Shown: piece by piece, positions 37,167 to 47,148 of the stretch
Layout: each line of letters starts with the position of its first letter
How positions within the stretch are numbered: position 1 is the first letter of the stretch
Source of the DNA: Oligella ureolytica DSM 18253
GTDB lineage: Bacteria > Pseudomonadota > Gammaproteobacteria > Burkholderiales > Burkholderiaceae_B
DNA: 64,000 bases
Assembly: GCF_000373745.1 (NCBI RefSeq)
Contig: NZ_KB892281.1
Span: 1 to 64,000 of the forward strand
Reading direction: 5' to 3'
Translations under genes and position numbers: made by a program
The notes under the pieces: model-generated
Seen by the model: only the letters and a program-made list of their open reading frames with translations
What the model was told of the DNA's origin: nothing
Database searches by the model: none

Positions 37167-37949
37167 ATGGATTCAGCCATCAACAACAATAAAGACCTTG
37201 ATTTTATCGCCGTCGTGCCTGCTCGTGCTGCCTCTACTCGACTACCGGGTAAGATGCTCGCAGATATTGCCGGCATGCCGATGATTGTACGCACTGCGCA
37301 GCAAGCCCAAAAATCAAATGCTCGGGCGGTGTATATTGCAACCGATGACCAAGCAATCTTTGATGTGGTCAGCTCGCACGGCTTCACAGCCCTGATGACC
37401 GATCCTAACCACCCCTCCGGTACTGACAGACTGTCCGAAGTTGTTAGGCAGTTGGCTTTACCCGAGGAAACTGTCGTTGTGAATGTACAAGGCGATGAGC
37501 CGCTCATTGAACCGGGCTTAATTGATCAGGTGGCCGGCACCCTATTAGGCAATCCTGAGGCGGCCATTGCGACTGCTGCCTACCCTATTCGAGAGCTCGA
37601 TAAGCTCTTTAACCCCAATGCGGTCAAAGTCGTGTTAAATCAGCATCAGCAAGCGTTGTATTTTTCTCGCGCACCGATTCCATGGGCTCGCGACGCTTTT
37701 CAAGGCGACGACAAGCAGCTTCCAAGCAATATGCAGGCCTACCATCACATTGGTCTCTACGCCTATCGAGCGCATTTTTTAACGACTTTTCCGATGCTAG
37801 CTCAAGGTTATTTGGAGCAACTGGAATCGTTAGAGCAACTAAGAGCCCTCGAAAACGGCTATAAAATTCAGCTGATGATCACTAATGACGCGCCGGCCCC
37901 GGGAGTTGATACAGCCGACGACTTAGAAATGGTTCGTAATTTTTTTTAA
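37167..37949 (+). CDS. kdsB: 3-deoxy-manno-octulosonate cytidylyltransferase
   Basis: Activates Kdo as CMP-Kdo for LPS inner-core synthesis. From ATG 37167 it has 260 residues; an in-frame opening upstream overlaps the preceding gene and is not used. Motifs are V-V-P-A-R-A-A-S-T-R-L-P-G-K (CTP loop), V-N-V-Q-G-D-E-P-L-I and H-I-G-L-Y-A-Y-R. No clear Shine-Dalgarno, so translation may be coupled to the small gene 19 bases upstream. Confidence 0.96.
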   Translation: MDSAINNNKDLDFIAVVPARAASTRLPGKMLADIAGMPMIVRTAQQAQKSNARAVYIATDDQAIFDVVSSHGFTALMTDPNHPSGTDRLSEVVRQLALPEETVVVNVQGDEPLIEPGLIDQVAGTLLGNPEAAIATAAYPIRELDKLFNPNAVKVVLNQHQQALYFSRAPIPWARDAFQGDDKQLPSNMQAYHHIGLYAYRAHFLTTFPMLAQGYLEQLESLEQLRALENGYKIQLMITNDAPAPGVDTADDLEMVRNFF

Positions 37950-38039
37950 TATCCTGAGATAGATCACCATCTTTTGTTAGCGCTTGAATTAAACTTGTGC
38001 ACTGAAGCATTCTTTTAGTTGCAATTATAATTATATTAA

Positions 38040-38717
<678 letters not shown>

Positions 38718-38744
38718 TTTAAACAACAACTGAGCAGCAAATTG

Positions 38745-38798
38745 ATAGCGGTTTAGGCTAGAAATATATATTTCATCCTAGTACCGCTATTATTTTTT
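38745..38798 (+). terminator. Terminator after adk
   Basis: ATAGCGGT (38745-38752) pairs with ACCGCTAT (38783-38790), with extra inner pairing around CTAG, then six T at 38793-38798. It closes the lpxK-adk unit. Confidence 0.75.
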
Positions 38799-38821
38799 GA
38801 CAATACCAAGGAGGAACAATC

Positions 38822-39580
38822 ATGGACATCAAAAATAAAGTCTTTATCGTCACAGGCGGTGCATCAGGCTTAGGTGCCGGCACCGCAAAGATGCTGACAG
38901 CACAAGGAGCCAAAGTTATTTTGGCCGATCTCAATGACGAGGCCGGCACAGCCCTTGCTGAGGAGTTAGGACAGCACTATATTCATTGTGATGTGACTAA
39001 CGAGGCTGACGCCCAAGCCGCTATCGACGCTGCCCTTAGTGCAGGCCCTTTATATGGTTTGATTAACTGTGCCGGCATTGCTCCCGCTGAACGCGTTGTC
39101 GGTCGCAATGGTCCGCACGGTTTAGAGAGCTTTCAGCGCGTGATCAATATTAATTTGATCGGCAGCTTCAATATGATCCGCTTAGCCGCTGCCAGCATGG
39201 TTGATAATGACCCGCTTGAGACAGGCGAACGAGGTGTCCTGATCAATACCGCCTCAGTTGCTGCTTATGAAGGTCAAATCGGTCAAGCAGCGTATGCCGC
39301 TTCCAAAGCCGCTATCGTCGGCATGACCCTACCCATTGCGCGCGATATGGCCAGACATGGCGTACGATGCGTAACTATTGCCCCCGGCATTATGGCTACC
39401 CCTATGATTTATGGCATGCCACAGGAAGTCCAAGATGCCTTGGCGGCAGATATTCCATTTCCTTCCCGTTTAGGCGCACCGGAAGACTTTGCCAAATTAG
39501 TGCAAAGCATCATCACGAATGAAATGATTAACGGTGAAACTATTCGCTTAGACGGAGCCATTCGTTTACAACCAAAATAA
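38822..39580 (+). CDS. Short-chain dehydrogenase, 3-hydroxyacyl-CoA dehydrogenase type II-like
   Basis: A 252-residue classical SDR. NAD fold T-G-G-A-S-G-L-G, N-C-A-G-I-A at the second motif, and catalytic Ser (N-T-A-S-V-A), Tyr and Lys (Y-A-A-S-K). The sequence resembles the HSD10/FadB2x group, which oxidises 3-hydroxyacyl-CoA, especially in A-P-G-I-M-A-T-P-M. Good site AAGGAGG before the ATG. murJ starts in the stop codon (TAATG), so the two are translationally coupled although functionally unrelated. Confidence 0.88.
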   Translation: MDIKNKVFIVTGGASGLGAGTAKMLTAQGAKVILADLNDEAGTALAEELGQHYIHCDVTNEADAQAAIDAALSAGPLYGLINCAGIAPAERVVGRNGPHGLESFQRVININLIGSFNMIRLAAASMVDNDPLETGERGVLINTASVAAYEGQIGQAAYAASKAAIVGMTLPIARDMARHGVRCVTIAPGIMATPMIYGMPQEVQDALAADIPFPSRLGAPEDFAKLVQSIITNEMINGETIRLDGAIRLQPK

Positions 39581-41181
39581 TGAGTTTATTCAGATCTGCC
39601 GCTACCATTAGTAGCCTCACTTTTTTATCGCGTCTAACCGGATTGGCGCGCGACATCATCATTGCCCGAGCTTTTGGTGCCAGCGCCTTGACTGACGCTT
39701 TTTGGGTCGCCTTTAGAATTCCGAATTTACTTCGTCGTCTATTTGCCGAAGGGGCTTTCTCACAGGCATTTGTCCCCATTTTGGGGGCATACAAAGAGCA
39801 ATACTCAGAAAAAGAAGTCAAACACCTCGTGGACCATGTCGCCTTGATTTTAGGCGCGACATTGCTGCTAGTCAGTTTATTGGGCGCCCTCTTTGCTCCT
39901 TTTATCGTGGCTATCATGGCGAGCGGCATCGCCCGCGAAGGTGGGCAACCCTTTGAAGCGGCAGTGTGGATGACTCGTGTCATGTTCCCCTATATCTTCT
40001 GCATGTCCTTAGTGGCCTTAGCATCCGGGGTTCTAAATACTTGGCGTAAATTTGCTATACCGGCATTTACACCGATACTATTGAATCTTTCCATGATCGG
40101 CGCTGCGATAACACTGGTCAATCAGTTTGAACTTCCCATCTACGCACTAGCCGCTGGGGTGATGATTGGCGGCTTTTTACAGCTAGCGACCCAATGGCTT
40201 GCTTTAGCTAACATCGGTATGCTGCCAAAGCCGAGTTTACGCATTGGCGAAGCGTGGAAAAACAGCACCGTGCGTCGTGTTATTAAACTCATGGGACCGG
40301 CAACCATCGGGGTCTCTGTGGCTCAAATTTCACTATTAATTAATACTAATATTGCGACTTGGCTACCCGGTGGTAGCGTCAGCTGGCTCTCATTTGCTGA
40401 TCGCTTGATGGAGTTTCCTACTGCTCTACTCGGCATTGCCCTAGGCACTGTGCTGTTGCCAAGCCTAGCGGCAGCGCATGCCAAGGCAGATCATCTGCGT
40501 TATAGCCAATTAATGGATTGGGGCCTGAGGCTAATTTGTTTATTGGGCCTGCCTTGTATGGTGGGTTTAGCCCTCCTCTCTGAGGGCTTAGTAGCTACGT
40601 TATTCAATTATGGTGCCTTTAGCAGCCACGACGTTGCCCAAACTCAAGTCGCTGTTATTGCTTATGGTTTCGGGATTTTAGGAATTTTAGCGGTAAAAAT
40701 ACTCGCACCGGGCTTTTATGCCAAACAGGATATTCGCACACCGGTCAAAATCGCCATCATCGTCTTAGTCCTCACCCAACTGATGAATATTGTCTTGGTT
40801 CCGCTATTAAAACATAGTGGCCTAGCGCTATCGATTGGCCTGGGGGCTACGATTAATTCCTTGCTGCTATATCGAGGTCTACGCCGTCGCAACATCTACC
40901 AACCCAGCGGCGGTTGGTTGACGTTTTTTATACGCCTATTGCCGGCCTTAGCTCTGATGGGTCTATGGCTTATCTTATGTAGTAGCGTCATTAGCTGGGG
41001 GCAAGACAGCACCTCGGGGTTAATCTATACATTAAGCCAACAATGGGCCATCTTTGCTTCAGCCAGCTTTGTTATTTGGCGCTTAATCGTGCTTTTTGGG
41101 GTCCTATTAGGCAGCGGATTAATTTACTTCATCGCTTTATTTATCAGTGGTTTTAGAATACGTGATTTTCTTAACCGCTAA
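39580..41181 (+). CDS. murJ: Lipid II flippase MurJ (MviN)
   Basis: Moves lipid II across the inner membrane for peptidoglycan synthesis. The 533-residue MOP-fold protein has about 14 transmembrane helices. It opens with S-L-F-R-S-A-A-T-I-S-S-L-T-F-L-S-R and has the conserved R-I-P-N-L-L-R-R-L-F-A-E-G-A-F-S-Q near residue 45. The last three helices lie at about 440-525. Overlaps the SDR by one base (TAATG). rpsT, a frequent convergent or nearby gene, follows on the same strand. Confidence 0.96.
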   Translation: MSLFRSAATISSLTFLSRLTGLARDIIIARAFGASALTDAFWVAFRIPNLLRRLFAEGAFSQAFVPILGAYKEQYSEKEVKHLVDHVALILGATLLLVSLLGALFAPFIVAIMASGIAREGGQPFEAAVWMTRVMFPYIFCMSLVALASGVLNTWRKFAIPAFTPILLNLSMIGAAITLVNQFELPIYALAAGVMIGGFLQLATQWLALANIGMLPKPSLRIGEAWKNSTVRRVIKLMGPATIGVSVAQISLLINTNIATWLPGGSVSWLSFADRLMEFPTALLGIALGTVLLPSLAAAHAKADHLRYSQLMDWGLRLICLLGLPCMVGLALLSEGLVATLFNYGAFSSHDVAQTQVAVIAYGFGILGILAVKILAPGFYAKQDIRTPVKIAIIVLVLTQLMNIVLVPLLKHSGLALSIGLGATINSLLLYRGLRRRNIYQPSGGWLTFFIRLLPALALMGLWLILCSSVISWGQDSTSGLIYTLSQQWAIFASASFVIWRLIVLFGVLLGSGLIYFIALFISGFRIRDFLNR

Positions 41182-41213
41182 AGTGAGCCGCTAAATAGCG
41201 ACCTTAGAAAAAA

Positions 41214-41293
41214 TGTGTAGGTCATCGCTTCGACCCCTGTAGCAGCCTCTAGCAGTGTTCAAGCGACCTACACTGTTCCCTTATACCTACACT
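41214..41293. repeat. Repeated ACCTACAC motif and competing stem-loops between murJ and rpsT
   Basis: GTGTAGGT (41215-41222) can pair with either of two direct copies of ACCTACACT at 41266-41274 and 41285-41293. The first pairing extends with CGCTT/AAGCG across a 2-base bulge. TAGCAG also occurs twice in the loop. It is 25-110 bases past murJ and before the rpsT promoter. No T run follows. Function unknown. Confidence 0.5.
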
Positions 41294-41338
41294 AACCCGT
41301 TCAAAAGCAGATTAATTACGATAAAAGCAACTAATTCA

Positions 41339-41366
41339 TTGAATTTATTTACTAATGTGCTAAAAT
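41339..41366 (+). promoter_or_regulatory. Promoter of rpsT
   Basis: TTGAAT (41339-41344) and TAAAAT (41361-41366) are 16 bases apart, with TG upstream of the -10. This leaves a leader of about 145 bases before rpsT, long enough for the translational self-control known for S20 in enterobacteria. Confidence 0.55.
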
Positions 41367-41518
41367 CTTTTGCTTACCGTTAGCACAATAATAAGATATC
41401 CTAATAAAATACCTTATACTCATACGATATTAATATTATTAGGATAAGTAAGTAGCCTGTCCTTTCGCTACTATCAATTTATTCACGAAGAGAAGAATTC
41501 TAGGAAAGTTTTACTACT

Positions 41519-41785
41519 ATGGCAAATACCAATCAAGCTCGCAAACGTGCACGTCAAGCAGCAGCACGTAACAAACACAACTCTAGCTTACGCTCTATGA
41601 TGCGTACTGCTATCAAGCAAGTGCGTCACGCGATTGATGCCGGCGATCAAACCAAGGCTAACGAAGCATTTGTTAATGCAACTAGCATTATCGATCGCGT
41701 TGCTGATAAAAACATCATTCACAAAAACAAAGCAGCACGTCAAAAGAGCCGTTTAGCGGCCGCTGTTAAGGCTATCTCTGCCTAA
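41519..41785 (+). CDS. rpsT: 30S ribosomal protein S20
   Basis: An 88-residue, very basic primary-binding protein of the 16S rRNA 5' domain. It shows the family's [12 protein letters not shown] start, [10 protein letters not shown] and [11 protein letters not shown]. Single gene with its own promoter and terminator. Confidence 0.98.
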   Translation: MANTNQARKRARQAAARNKHNSSLRSMMRTAIKQVRHAIDAGDQTKANEAFVNATSIIDRVADKNIIHKNKAARQKSRLAAAVKAISA

Positions 41786-41810
41786 GAGATTTTAAGCCTT
41801 CTCTTCTTCA

Positions 41811-41838
41811 AAAGGCGCATCATCTGATGCGCTTTTTT
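41811..41838 (+). terminator. Terminator of rpsT
   Basis: GCGCATC (41815-41821) pairs with GATGCGC (41826-41832) around a 4-base loop, preceded by A and followed by six T. Confidence 0.88.
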
Positions 41839-41958
41839 GCTTTTAAAAGCAGCGTTAAGCAAGACTTAAAATTTCATTGAATCAAAACTATTTTTAAGCA
41901 GCAATTCTTTTGCTTATGTTAAGCTTGACGATTATGACTAGTTAGAGATTTATTCACC

Positions 41959-42912
41959 ATGAGCTCAAAGCAAAGTAATAGTACGATTCGCCACTTTTTA
42001 CAATTGACCGACCTCACTTTAGACGAGCTAAAGTATGTCCTCAAACGCGCTCAAATTATTAAAAACAAGTTTAAGCGCTATGAACCGCACATGCCCCTTT
42101 ACGATCGCACCTTAGCGATGGTATTTGAAAAGGCCAGTACACGCACCCGCGTTTCTTTTGAAGCCGGCATGTACCAAATGGGCGGCTCTGTGATTAACCT
42201 CACCTCAAATGACTCCCAATTAGGTCGCTCCGAACCGATTGAGGACACAGCAAGAGTCGTGTCACGCATGGTGGATATCGTGATGATTCGTACCTTTGGC
42301 CAAGAGCGACTTGAGCGCTTTGCTCACCACTCTCGCGTCCCGGTGATTAATGGCTTAACCAATGAGTTTCACCCGTGTCAGATTCTAGCTGATGTACTGA
42401 CCTTTATTGAAAAGCGCGGTGATATTGAGGGCAAGGTAGTCACTTGGATTGGTGATGCCAATAACATGTCATATACCTGGCTACAAGCAGCACAAATGCT
42501 TAACTTCAAACTCCACATATCCGCTCCCAAGGGCTATCAATTAGACCCTGCCCGTATCCAAGGAATTCCTCAGGAGTTTTATCAAGAGTTTGACAACCCG
42601 CTCGATGCCTGCGTGGGCGCAGACCTAGTGACGACAGACGTCTGGACCAGCATGGGTTACGAAGAAGAAAATGAAATCCGCCGTCGCGCCTTTGCTGACT
42701 GGCAAGTAGACAATCAGCTCATGGCTCGCGCCAAGCCCGACGCTCTCTTTATGCATTGCCTGCCCGCCCACCGCGGCGAGGAAGTGACCGCTTCAGTGAT
42801 TGACGGTCCTCAGAGTGTCGTTTGGGACGAAGCAGAAAACCGCATGCATGCTCAAAAAGCATTGATGGAGTTCTTGCTGTTAGGTCGTTTAGACGAAGAG
42901 GAAAACGCGTAA
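41959..42912 (+). CDS. argF: Ornithine carbamoyltransferase
   Basis: Makes citrulline from ornithine and carbamoyl phosphate in arginine synthesis. The 317-residue enzyme has the carbamoyl phosphate motif S60-T-R-T-R, H-P-C-Q-I-L-A-D and the ornithine-site H-C-L-P-A-H-R-G-E. Motifs and length fit the anabolic form. Single gene; terminator directly after. Confidence 0.96.
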   Translation: MSSKQSNSTIRHFLQLTDLTLDELKYVLKRAQIIKNKFKRYEPHMPLYDRTLAMVFEKASTRTRVSFEAGMYQMGGSVINLTSNDSQLGRSEPIEDTARVVSRMVDIVMIRTFGQERLERFAHHSRVPVINGLTNEFHPCQILADVLTFIEKRGDIEGKVVTWIGDANNMSYTWLQAAQMLNFKLHISAPKGYQLDPARIQGIPQEFYQEFDNPLDACVGADLVTTDVWTSMGYEEENEIRRRAFADWQVDNQLMARAKPDALFMHCLPAHRGEEVTASVIDGPQSVVWDEAENRMHAQKALMEFLLLGRLDEEENA

Positions 42913-42945
42913 ACTACGCGCTAACCAAGAGCGACATGGCAATAC

Positions 42946-42979
42946 AGAGGTTTACCGAGCATGGTGAGCCTCTTTTTTT
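42946..42979 (+). terminator. Terminator of argF
   Basis: An 11-bp stem, AGAGGTTTACC (42946-42956) with GGTGAGCCTCT (42963-42973, two G-U pairs), is followed by a T run. Confidence 0.85.
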
Positions 42980-43002
42980 GTCCCACCACCCGTAGCAACC
43001 GA

Positions 43003-44154
43003 CTAAACCGGATAAAAACCCATTTTAAGTTTAGAAAACACCAGCGTAAAACGAGTTCCCTCAATCTGAGGTCGGGTAAATAGGCTTAATTCTGTTCCAT
43101 GCGCTTTCGCAATTTCTTTAACGATAGCAAGACCTAAGCCTGCACCGGCCGTATCGTTACTATTACCTCTAAAAAACATCTCAAAAGGCATATGCTCGTC
43201 TCGAGTCTCAATGCCACAGCCATCATCCTCAACGATCAAACTTAACGGTCCGGTTTTTACGGCAATGGTGACAAGCGTAGCGCCTTTAGCGTATTTAAGA
43301 ATATTATCTAATAAATTTGCCAACAACTCTTCAAGCAACATCGGATCAGCCTCAACCAAAAGCTCCTTATCGGCTAATTGACGACCAATCGCCGTTGACG
43401 CAAAGAGACCCCTAGTAGGCCCAACAAATTGCAGCTCAATGCCCGCACGACGCATTTTAGGAACCCATTTAGAGCCCACTTCCATCGCCCAATCTGCCAA
43501 GTCAATACGTGTAAAACTATCTTTAATACGCTGACCGGATTCTGCTTTGGCCAAAAGCAACAACTGCTCACCCAAATGAATTAAACGATCTGAAATCTGA
43601 TGGATACGCTCAGCGCGCTGACGCACATCAGGACTGTAATCCTGGCCTAACATCAACTCTGACTCCATACGTAACGCAGTCAAAGGTGTACGAAATTGAT
43701 GAGACGCATGGTAAACAAAACGGCTTTGAGCCTGCATGGCCTCCTGCAAATCAGCTAATAATAAATTGGTACGCTCCACCAAAGGCTTCAACTCAGTAGG
43801 CAGATTCTCCACCTCGATGGGCGATAAGTCATCATAACTACGCTGCGAGAGCTGCTGACCCACCTCTTCGATCGTATGTAGCGCCTTACGCACAAAATAA
43901 GTCACTGCGACCGCACCAATTAAAAAGAGGAATACCTGACTGACAACTACTAATAAAAATAAATTATTGTCATTCACTGCGCCGGTTGAAACGGTTCGGA
44001 CTAAACCCCATGTCAGGAGCCAATCCACAAAAACCACCAACACCAGACTCACAGCAAGAAATTTAATCAGCTGCCCAAATAAACTGTCACTTTTAGCAAA
44101 AGACCACCAACGACTTCTTTTTACCGATGACTTGTGTTTAGAAAAATCCGCCAT
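43003..44154 (-). CDS. Sensor histidine kinase, TctE/QseC-like, short periplasmic loop
   Basis: A 383-residue kinase. Two transmembrane helices (about 31-53 and 65-88) are joined by only about ten residues, so it has practically no periplasmic sensor domain. The dimerisation box has phospho-acceptor His152 (H-A-S-H-Q-F-R-T-P-L-T-A-L); the ATPase has N-L-L-D-N-I-L-K-Y, D-D-G-C-G-I and G-L-G-L-A-I-V. It is 2 bases after the response regulator gene and expressed with it. The signal is unknown; an intramembrane-type sensor is likely. Confidence 0.92.
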   Translation of the reverse strand: MADFSKHKSSVKRSRWWSFAKSDSLFGQLIKFLAVSLVLVVFVDWLLTWGLVRTVSTGAVNDNNLFLLVVVSQVFLFLIGAVAVTYFVRKALHTIEEVGQQLSQRSYDDLSPIEVENLPTELKPLVERTNLLLADLQEAMQAQSRFVYHASHQFRTPLTALRMESELMLGQDYSPDVRQRAERIHQISDRLIHLGEQLLLLAKAESGQRIKDSFTRIDLADWAMEVGSKWVPKMRRAGIELQFVGPTRGLFASTAIGRQLADKELLVEADPMLLEELLANLLDNILKYAKGATLVTIAVKTGPLSLIVEDDGCGIETRDEHMPFEMFFRGNSNDTAGAGLGLAIVKEIAKAHGTELSLFTRPQIEGTRFTLVFSKLKMGFYPV

Positions 44155-44156
44155 GA

Positions 44157-44831
44157 CTAGCTATCTGCAGCATGATCCAACAAATAACCGAAGCCGCGAA
44201 TGGTATGAATTTCCACATTAATCCCCTCTAAGCGCTTACGCAAGCGATAAACGTATACCTCAATGGCATTGTCACTCACCTCTTCCTCAGAAGCTGATAA
44301 GGTCTGTACCATCTGCTGTTTAGTGACCACATGACCTGCTCGAGCCATGAGGCGCTCTAACAAGGCATACTCACGCATGGATAAGCTTAAATGCTGACCC
44401 TTATAAAGCACCTCGCGATTAGCCAAATCAAGGCTTAAATCACCCACTCTGAGGACATCACTTATCTGCCCCTCTGCGCGACGACTCAAAGCCCGCAAAC
44501 GCGCCGCCAGCTCCTGCAACTCAAAGGGCTTAGTCAAATAATCATCCGCCCCCGCATCTAAGCCCTCTACCCTATCAACTAGGCTATCGCGTGCAGTTAG
44601 GCTCATCACGAACATATCCATTTTATTTTGACGAATATTACGTAAAACCTCTAAACCACTAATATCAGGAAGATTTAAATCAAGAATCATCAGGGCATGT
44701 CGTTTTTTGTAGGCTAACTCGAGCGCTTCACTACCGCACTGAGCCCAATCAACCTCATAGCCCTCACGAGACAAAAACTCGCTTAATGAGCTTCCTAAAA
44801 AAACATCATCTTCTACCAACAATAATCGCAT
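44157..44831 (-). CDS. OmpR-family response regulator, TctD/QseB-like
   Basis: A 224-residue regulator. Receiver with acidic pocket E-D-D, phosphorylated Asp51 (I-L-D-L-N-L-P), Thr79 and Lys101 (T-K-P-F-E); the C-terminal winged helix ends I-H-T-I-R-G-F-G-Y. It is the first gene of the pair with the kinase. TctD homologues control tricarboxylate uptake, QseB adrenergic/iron responses; no target operon is nearby to decide. Confidence 0.93.
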   Translation of the reverse strand: MRLLLVEDDVFLGSSLSEFLSREGYEVDWAQCGSEALELAYKKRHALMILDLNLPDISGLEVLRNIRQNKMDMFVMSLTARDSLVDRVEGLDAGADDYLTKPFELQELAARLRALSRRAEGQISDVLRVGDLSLDLANREVLYKGQHLSLSMREYALLERLMARAGHVVTKQQMVQTLSASEEEVSDNAIEVYVYRLRKRLEGINVEIHTIRGFGYLLDHAADS

Positions 44832-44969
44832 AGCCTATCCCCTGTTCAAGATACAGTTGATTATACGCCCTAAGTGCAGTGAGAGAAAACGAGGGAGAAA
44901 ATAAGAAAGTGCTGCAGTATGCAGACACCCAACGCGCCAACTTTTGCATACCAATCTAATTTTAGGCAT

Positions 44970-45004
44970 AAAAAAAGCAGCTATCTAAATGACTTAGATG
45001 CTGC
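44970..45004 (-). terminator. Terminator of tRNA-Val
   Basis: Read on the minus strand, GCAGCATCTAA pairs with TTAGATAGCTGC (one bulge) and is followed by seven U. It lies 28 bases past the tRNA-Val 3' end. Confidence 0.8.
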
Positions 45005-45031
45005 AATTTTTAGAGCACTTGATGGAAATCT

Positions 45032-45107
45032 TGGTGGGTGCTACAGGGGTCGAACCTGTGACCTACGCCTTGTAAGGGCGCCGCTCTACCAACTGAGCTA
45101 AGCACCC
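45032..45107 (-). tRNA. tRNA-Val (anticodon TAC)
   Basis: A 76-nt cloverleaf with encoded CCA. Acceptor stem GGGTGCT/AGCACCC, D loop T-T-G-G-T-A, anticodon stem GCGCC/GGCGT closing CTTACAA (anticodon TAC) and T loop TTCGACC. It decodes GUA/GUG. Confidence 0.94.
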
Positions 45108-45277
45108 ATCTGTGCTGAACTAAAGATATAATTATAGGTAGCTTTTAGACTTCTGGCAAGCCCTTTTTGTCATTTATTCGTAATTTGATGTTTATATGAC
45201 AAAAAAGCTACAAAAGCACAACATAAACACAACACATTGATTATATTCTTGCCAAACGCCAGAGCATATAGACAAAT

Positions 45278-45310
45278 AAAAAGCTCGATATATACATATC
45301 GAGCTTTTTT
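45278..45310 (-). terminator. Terminator of the HU gene
   Basis: A 14-bp perfect stem pairs 45278-45291 with 45296-45309 around ATAC; A and T runs on both sides make it bidirectional. It is 18 bases past the HU stop. Confidence 0.88.
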
Positions 45311-45327
45311 AAAAGATACTAAGTGGA

Positions 45328-45606
45328 TTACTTAGTATTAACAGCATCTTTAAGTGCTTTACCTGGACGGAACTTAGGAACGACCGCTTCAGGAATTTGA
45401 ATCTCTTTACCGGTCTGTGGATTACGGCCGGTACGTGCTGCGCGAACTGAAGTATCAAATGTACCAAAACCGATCAACGTAACTGGCTCACCAGCTTGTA
45501 AAGTAACTTTTACTTGGTTGATCAGTGCGTCTAATGCGCGGCCGGCAGCAGCTTTAGAGATTTCAGCTTCGTTAGCGATTGCTTCGATTAACTCTGTCTT
45601 ATTCAT
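45328..45606 (-). CDS. hupB: DNA-binding protein HU (beta type)
   Basis: A 92-residue nucleoid protein that bends DNA as a dimer. It starts [11 protein letters not shown] and has the G-F-G-T-F core and the DNA-wrapping arm [18 protein letters not shown] is less likely because of the N-terminus and the arm sequence. Single gene. A TTGACA box lies on the minus strand at 45722-45727, but no well-spaced -10 is clear. Confidence 0.95.
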   Translation of the reverse strand: MNKTELIEAIANEAEISKAAAGRALDALINQVKVTLQAGEPVTLIGFGTFDTSVRAARTGRNPQTGKEIQIPEAVVPKFRPGKALKDAVNTK

Positions 45607-45839
45607 TCAGGTAACCCCTTATTTAATTAATATTGTGAAATAGTGAAAATTGCGACAGTTATATAGTGTATATATGTATGTCTACCGCGACTAGCACTAT
45701 AGTCTCTAGAAATCAGCAGCTTGTCAAGAAAAAATTACTACAACAAGCTACTGGATACGGTAATCACAGAAACTCACCACACTTCAATGTGACTCCTTGA
45801 CTTATACCTTTAATCTTAGGTCATTATGCAGTCTTCAAG

Positions 45840-47081
45840 CTATATATAATAATTCAAAGCTTGCGCAAAATCACCAATTAAATCGTTTTCATTCTCAATT
45901 CCAAGGGAAACCCTTAGTAAACCGTCTGCAATTCCCATCATCCGGCGTTTTTCAGGGCCCATTTCGTGATAAATCGTCTTCGCAACCGGCAGACTTAAGG
46001 TACGTGTATCACCTAAATGTGTTGCCAATAAAACGATATTTAAGCGATTTAAGAAATCAATGCAATCAATCTGTGGCTGCAATTCAAAGGCTAAAAGACT
46101 ACCGAAGCCCCTATCCGCAAACAACGCTTTTGCTCTTTCGTGTTGTGGATGAGACGCTAAGCCGGGATAGCTGACAGAGACCACGCCGGGGTGCTGCTCC
46201 AAAAAAGTCGCCAACGCTAAAGCATTGGCACAGCTTCGCTCCATGCGCATTTCAAATGTTTCTGCTCCGATGGCAATACGTTGTGCCGCATCAGCACTTA
46301 AGGTCGCTCCCATATCGCGCAATCCTTTTTTACGAATCTGTAGCAACCCCCAGTTCTTAGCATCACCACTTTGGTAGTCTTCATAAATATTAGGATAGTG
46401 AGACCAATCAAACAGCCCGGTATTAGTCACGGCACCGCCAAGAGCATTAGCATGGCCACAAATTATTTTAGACAAGGAATTCATGACCAAACCTGCCTTA
46501 ACCTCCTTACCCTTTAGTAAATACGGTGTGGTCATTGTGTTATCAAGCACATACAAAAGCTGTTGCTCTTCACACAACTCACCAATCGCTGCCAAGTCCA
46601 CAAGTTGTGTGCCCGGGTTTGCAATCGTTTCCATAAACACCATGCGTGTATTAGGGCGAATAGCTGCTCTCACCTGCTCAATATCACGCGCATCGACCTG
46701 CGTCACCTCAACACCTAAACGCGCTAGGTTCATTAATAAACTATTGGTATTGCCAAAAATAAACTGGCTGCTGATGATATGATCACCCGCCTTTAATAGG
46801 GTATAAAAGATCGCTGTCAACGCCGCCATACCGGTGGCAAAACTGCACGTCCCAACGCCACCTTCCATTTGGTCGATTGTCTTTTCTAAGGCAGCTGTGG
46901 TGGGTGTGCCTTGGCGCGCATAAGAAAAGCCGGGACGACCTTGGAAAACGGCAACCAAGTCATTTGCATCGTCATAGGCATACTGACTTGAGGTATAAAT
47001 CGGTTTGTGTACCGCGCCATTTTCTACGCCCTGGCGGCGCTCTGCGTGAACCAATTGGGTGGTTAATCCATATTCTTCCAT
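45840..47081 (-). CDS. Cys/Met-metabolism PLP-dependent enzyme (cystathionine gamma-synthase family)
   Basis: A 413-residue fold-type I PLP enzyme. Start ATG 47081 is preferred; a TTG at 47099 would add six residues without a site. Motifs are Y-A-R-Q-G-T-P-T-T-A-A-L-E, S-F-A-T-G-M-A-A and the PLP-lysine region N-S-L-S-K-I-I-C-G-H, which differs from the S-A-T-K-Y of MetB, MetC and MetZ. It belongs to a subgroup common in betaproteobacteria, annotated as O-acetylhomoserine sulfhydrylase or gamma-lyase. The reaction is undecided between transsulfuration and C-S lyase. Confidence 0.88.
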   Translation of the reverse strand: MEEYGLTTQLVHAERRQGVENGAVHKPIYTSSQYAYDDANDLVAVFQGRPGFSYARQGTPTTAALEKTIDQMEGGVGTCSFATGMAALTAIFYTLLKAGDHIISSQFIFGNTNSLLMNLARLGVEVTQVDARDIEQVRAAIRPNTRMVFMETIANPGTQLVDLAAIGELCEEQQLLYVLDNTMTTPYLLKGKEVKAGLVMNSLSKIICGHANALGGAVTNTGLFDWSHYPNIYEDYQSGDAKNWGLLQIRKKGLRDMGATLSADAAQRIAIGAETFEMRMERSCANALALATFLEQHPGVVSVSYPGLASHPQHERAKALFADRGFGSLLAFELQPQIDCIDFLNRLNIVLLATHLGDTRTLSLPVAKTIYHEMGPEKRRMMGIADGLLRVSLGIENENDLIGDFAQALNYYI

Positions 47082-47148
47082 TTTTTTCTCTGGATACAAA
47101 AATAAATAACTAAAAACTGACTAACTGATTGAAGCGCCTAAGGAGGCA

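Noticed and set aside
41924-41958. TTGACG as a promoter for argF
   Set aside because: No acceptable -10 at 16-18 bases; the match is probably accidental.
45700-45727. TTGACA box upstream of HU
   Set aside because: The -35 is perfect, but the nearest -10-like hexamers are at poor spacing (20) or match only 3/6, so no promoter is called.
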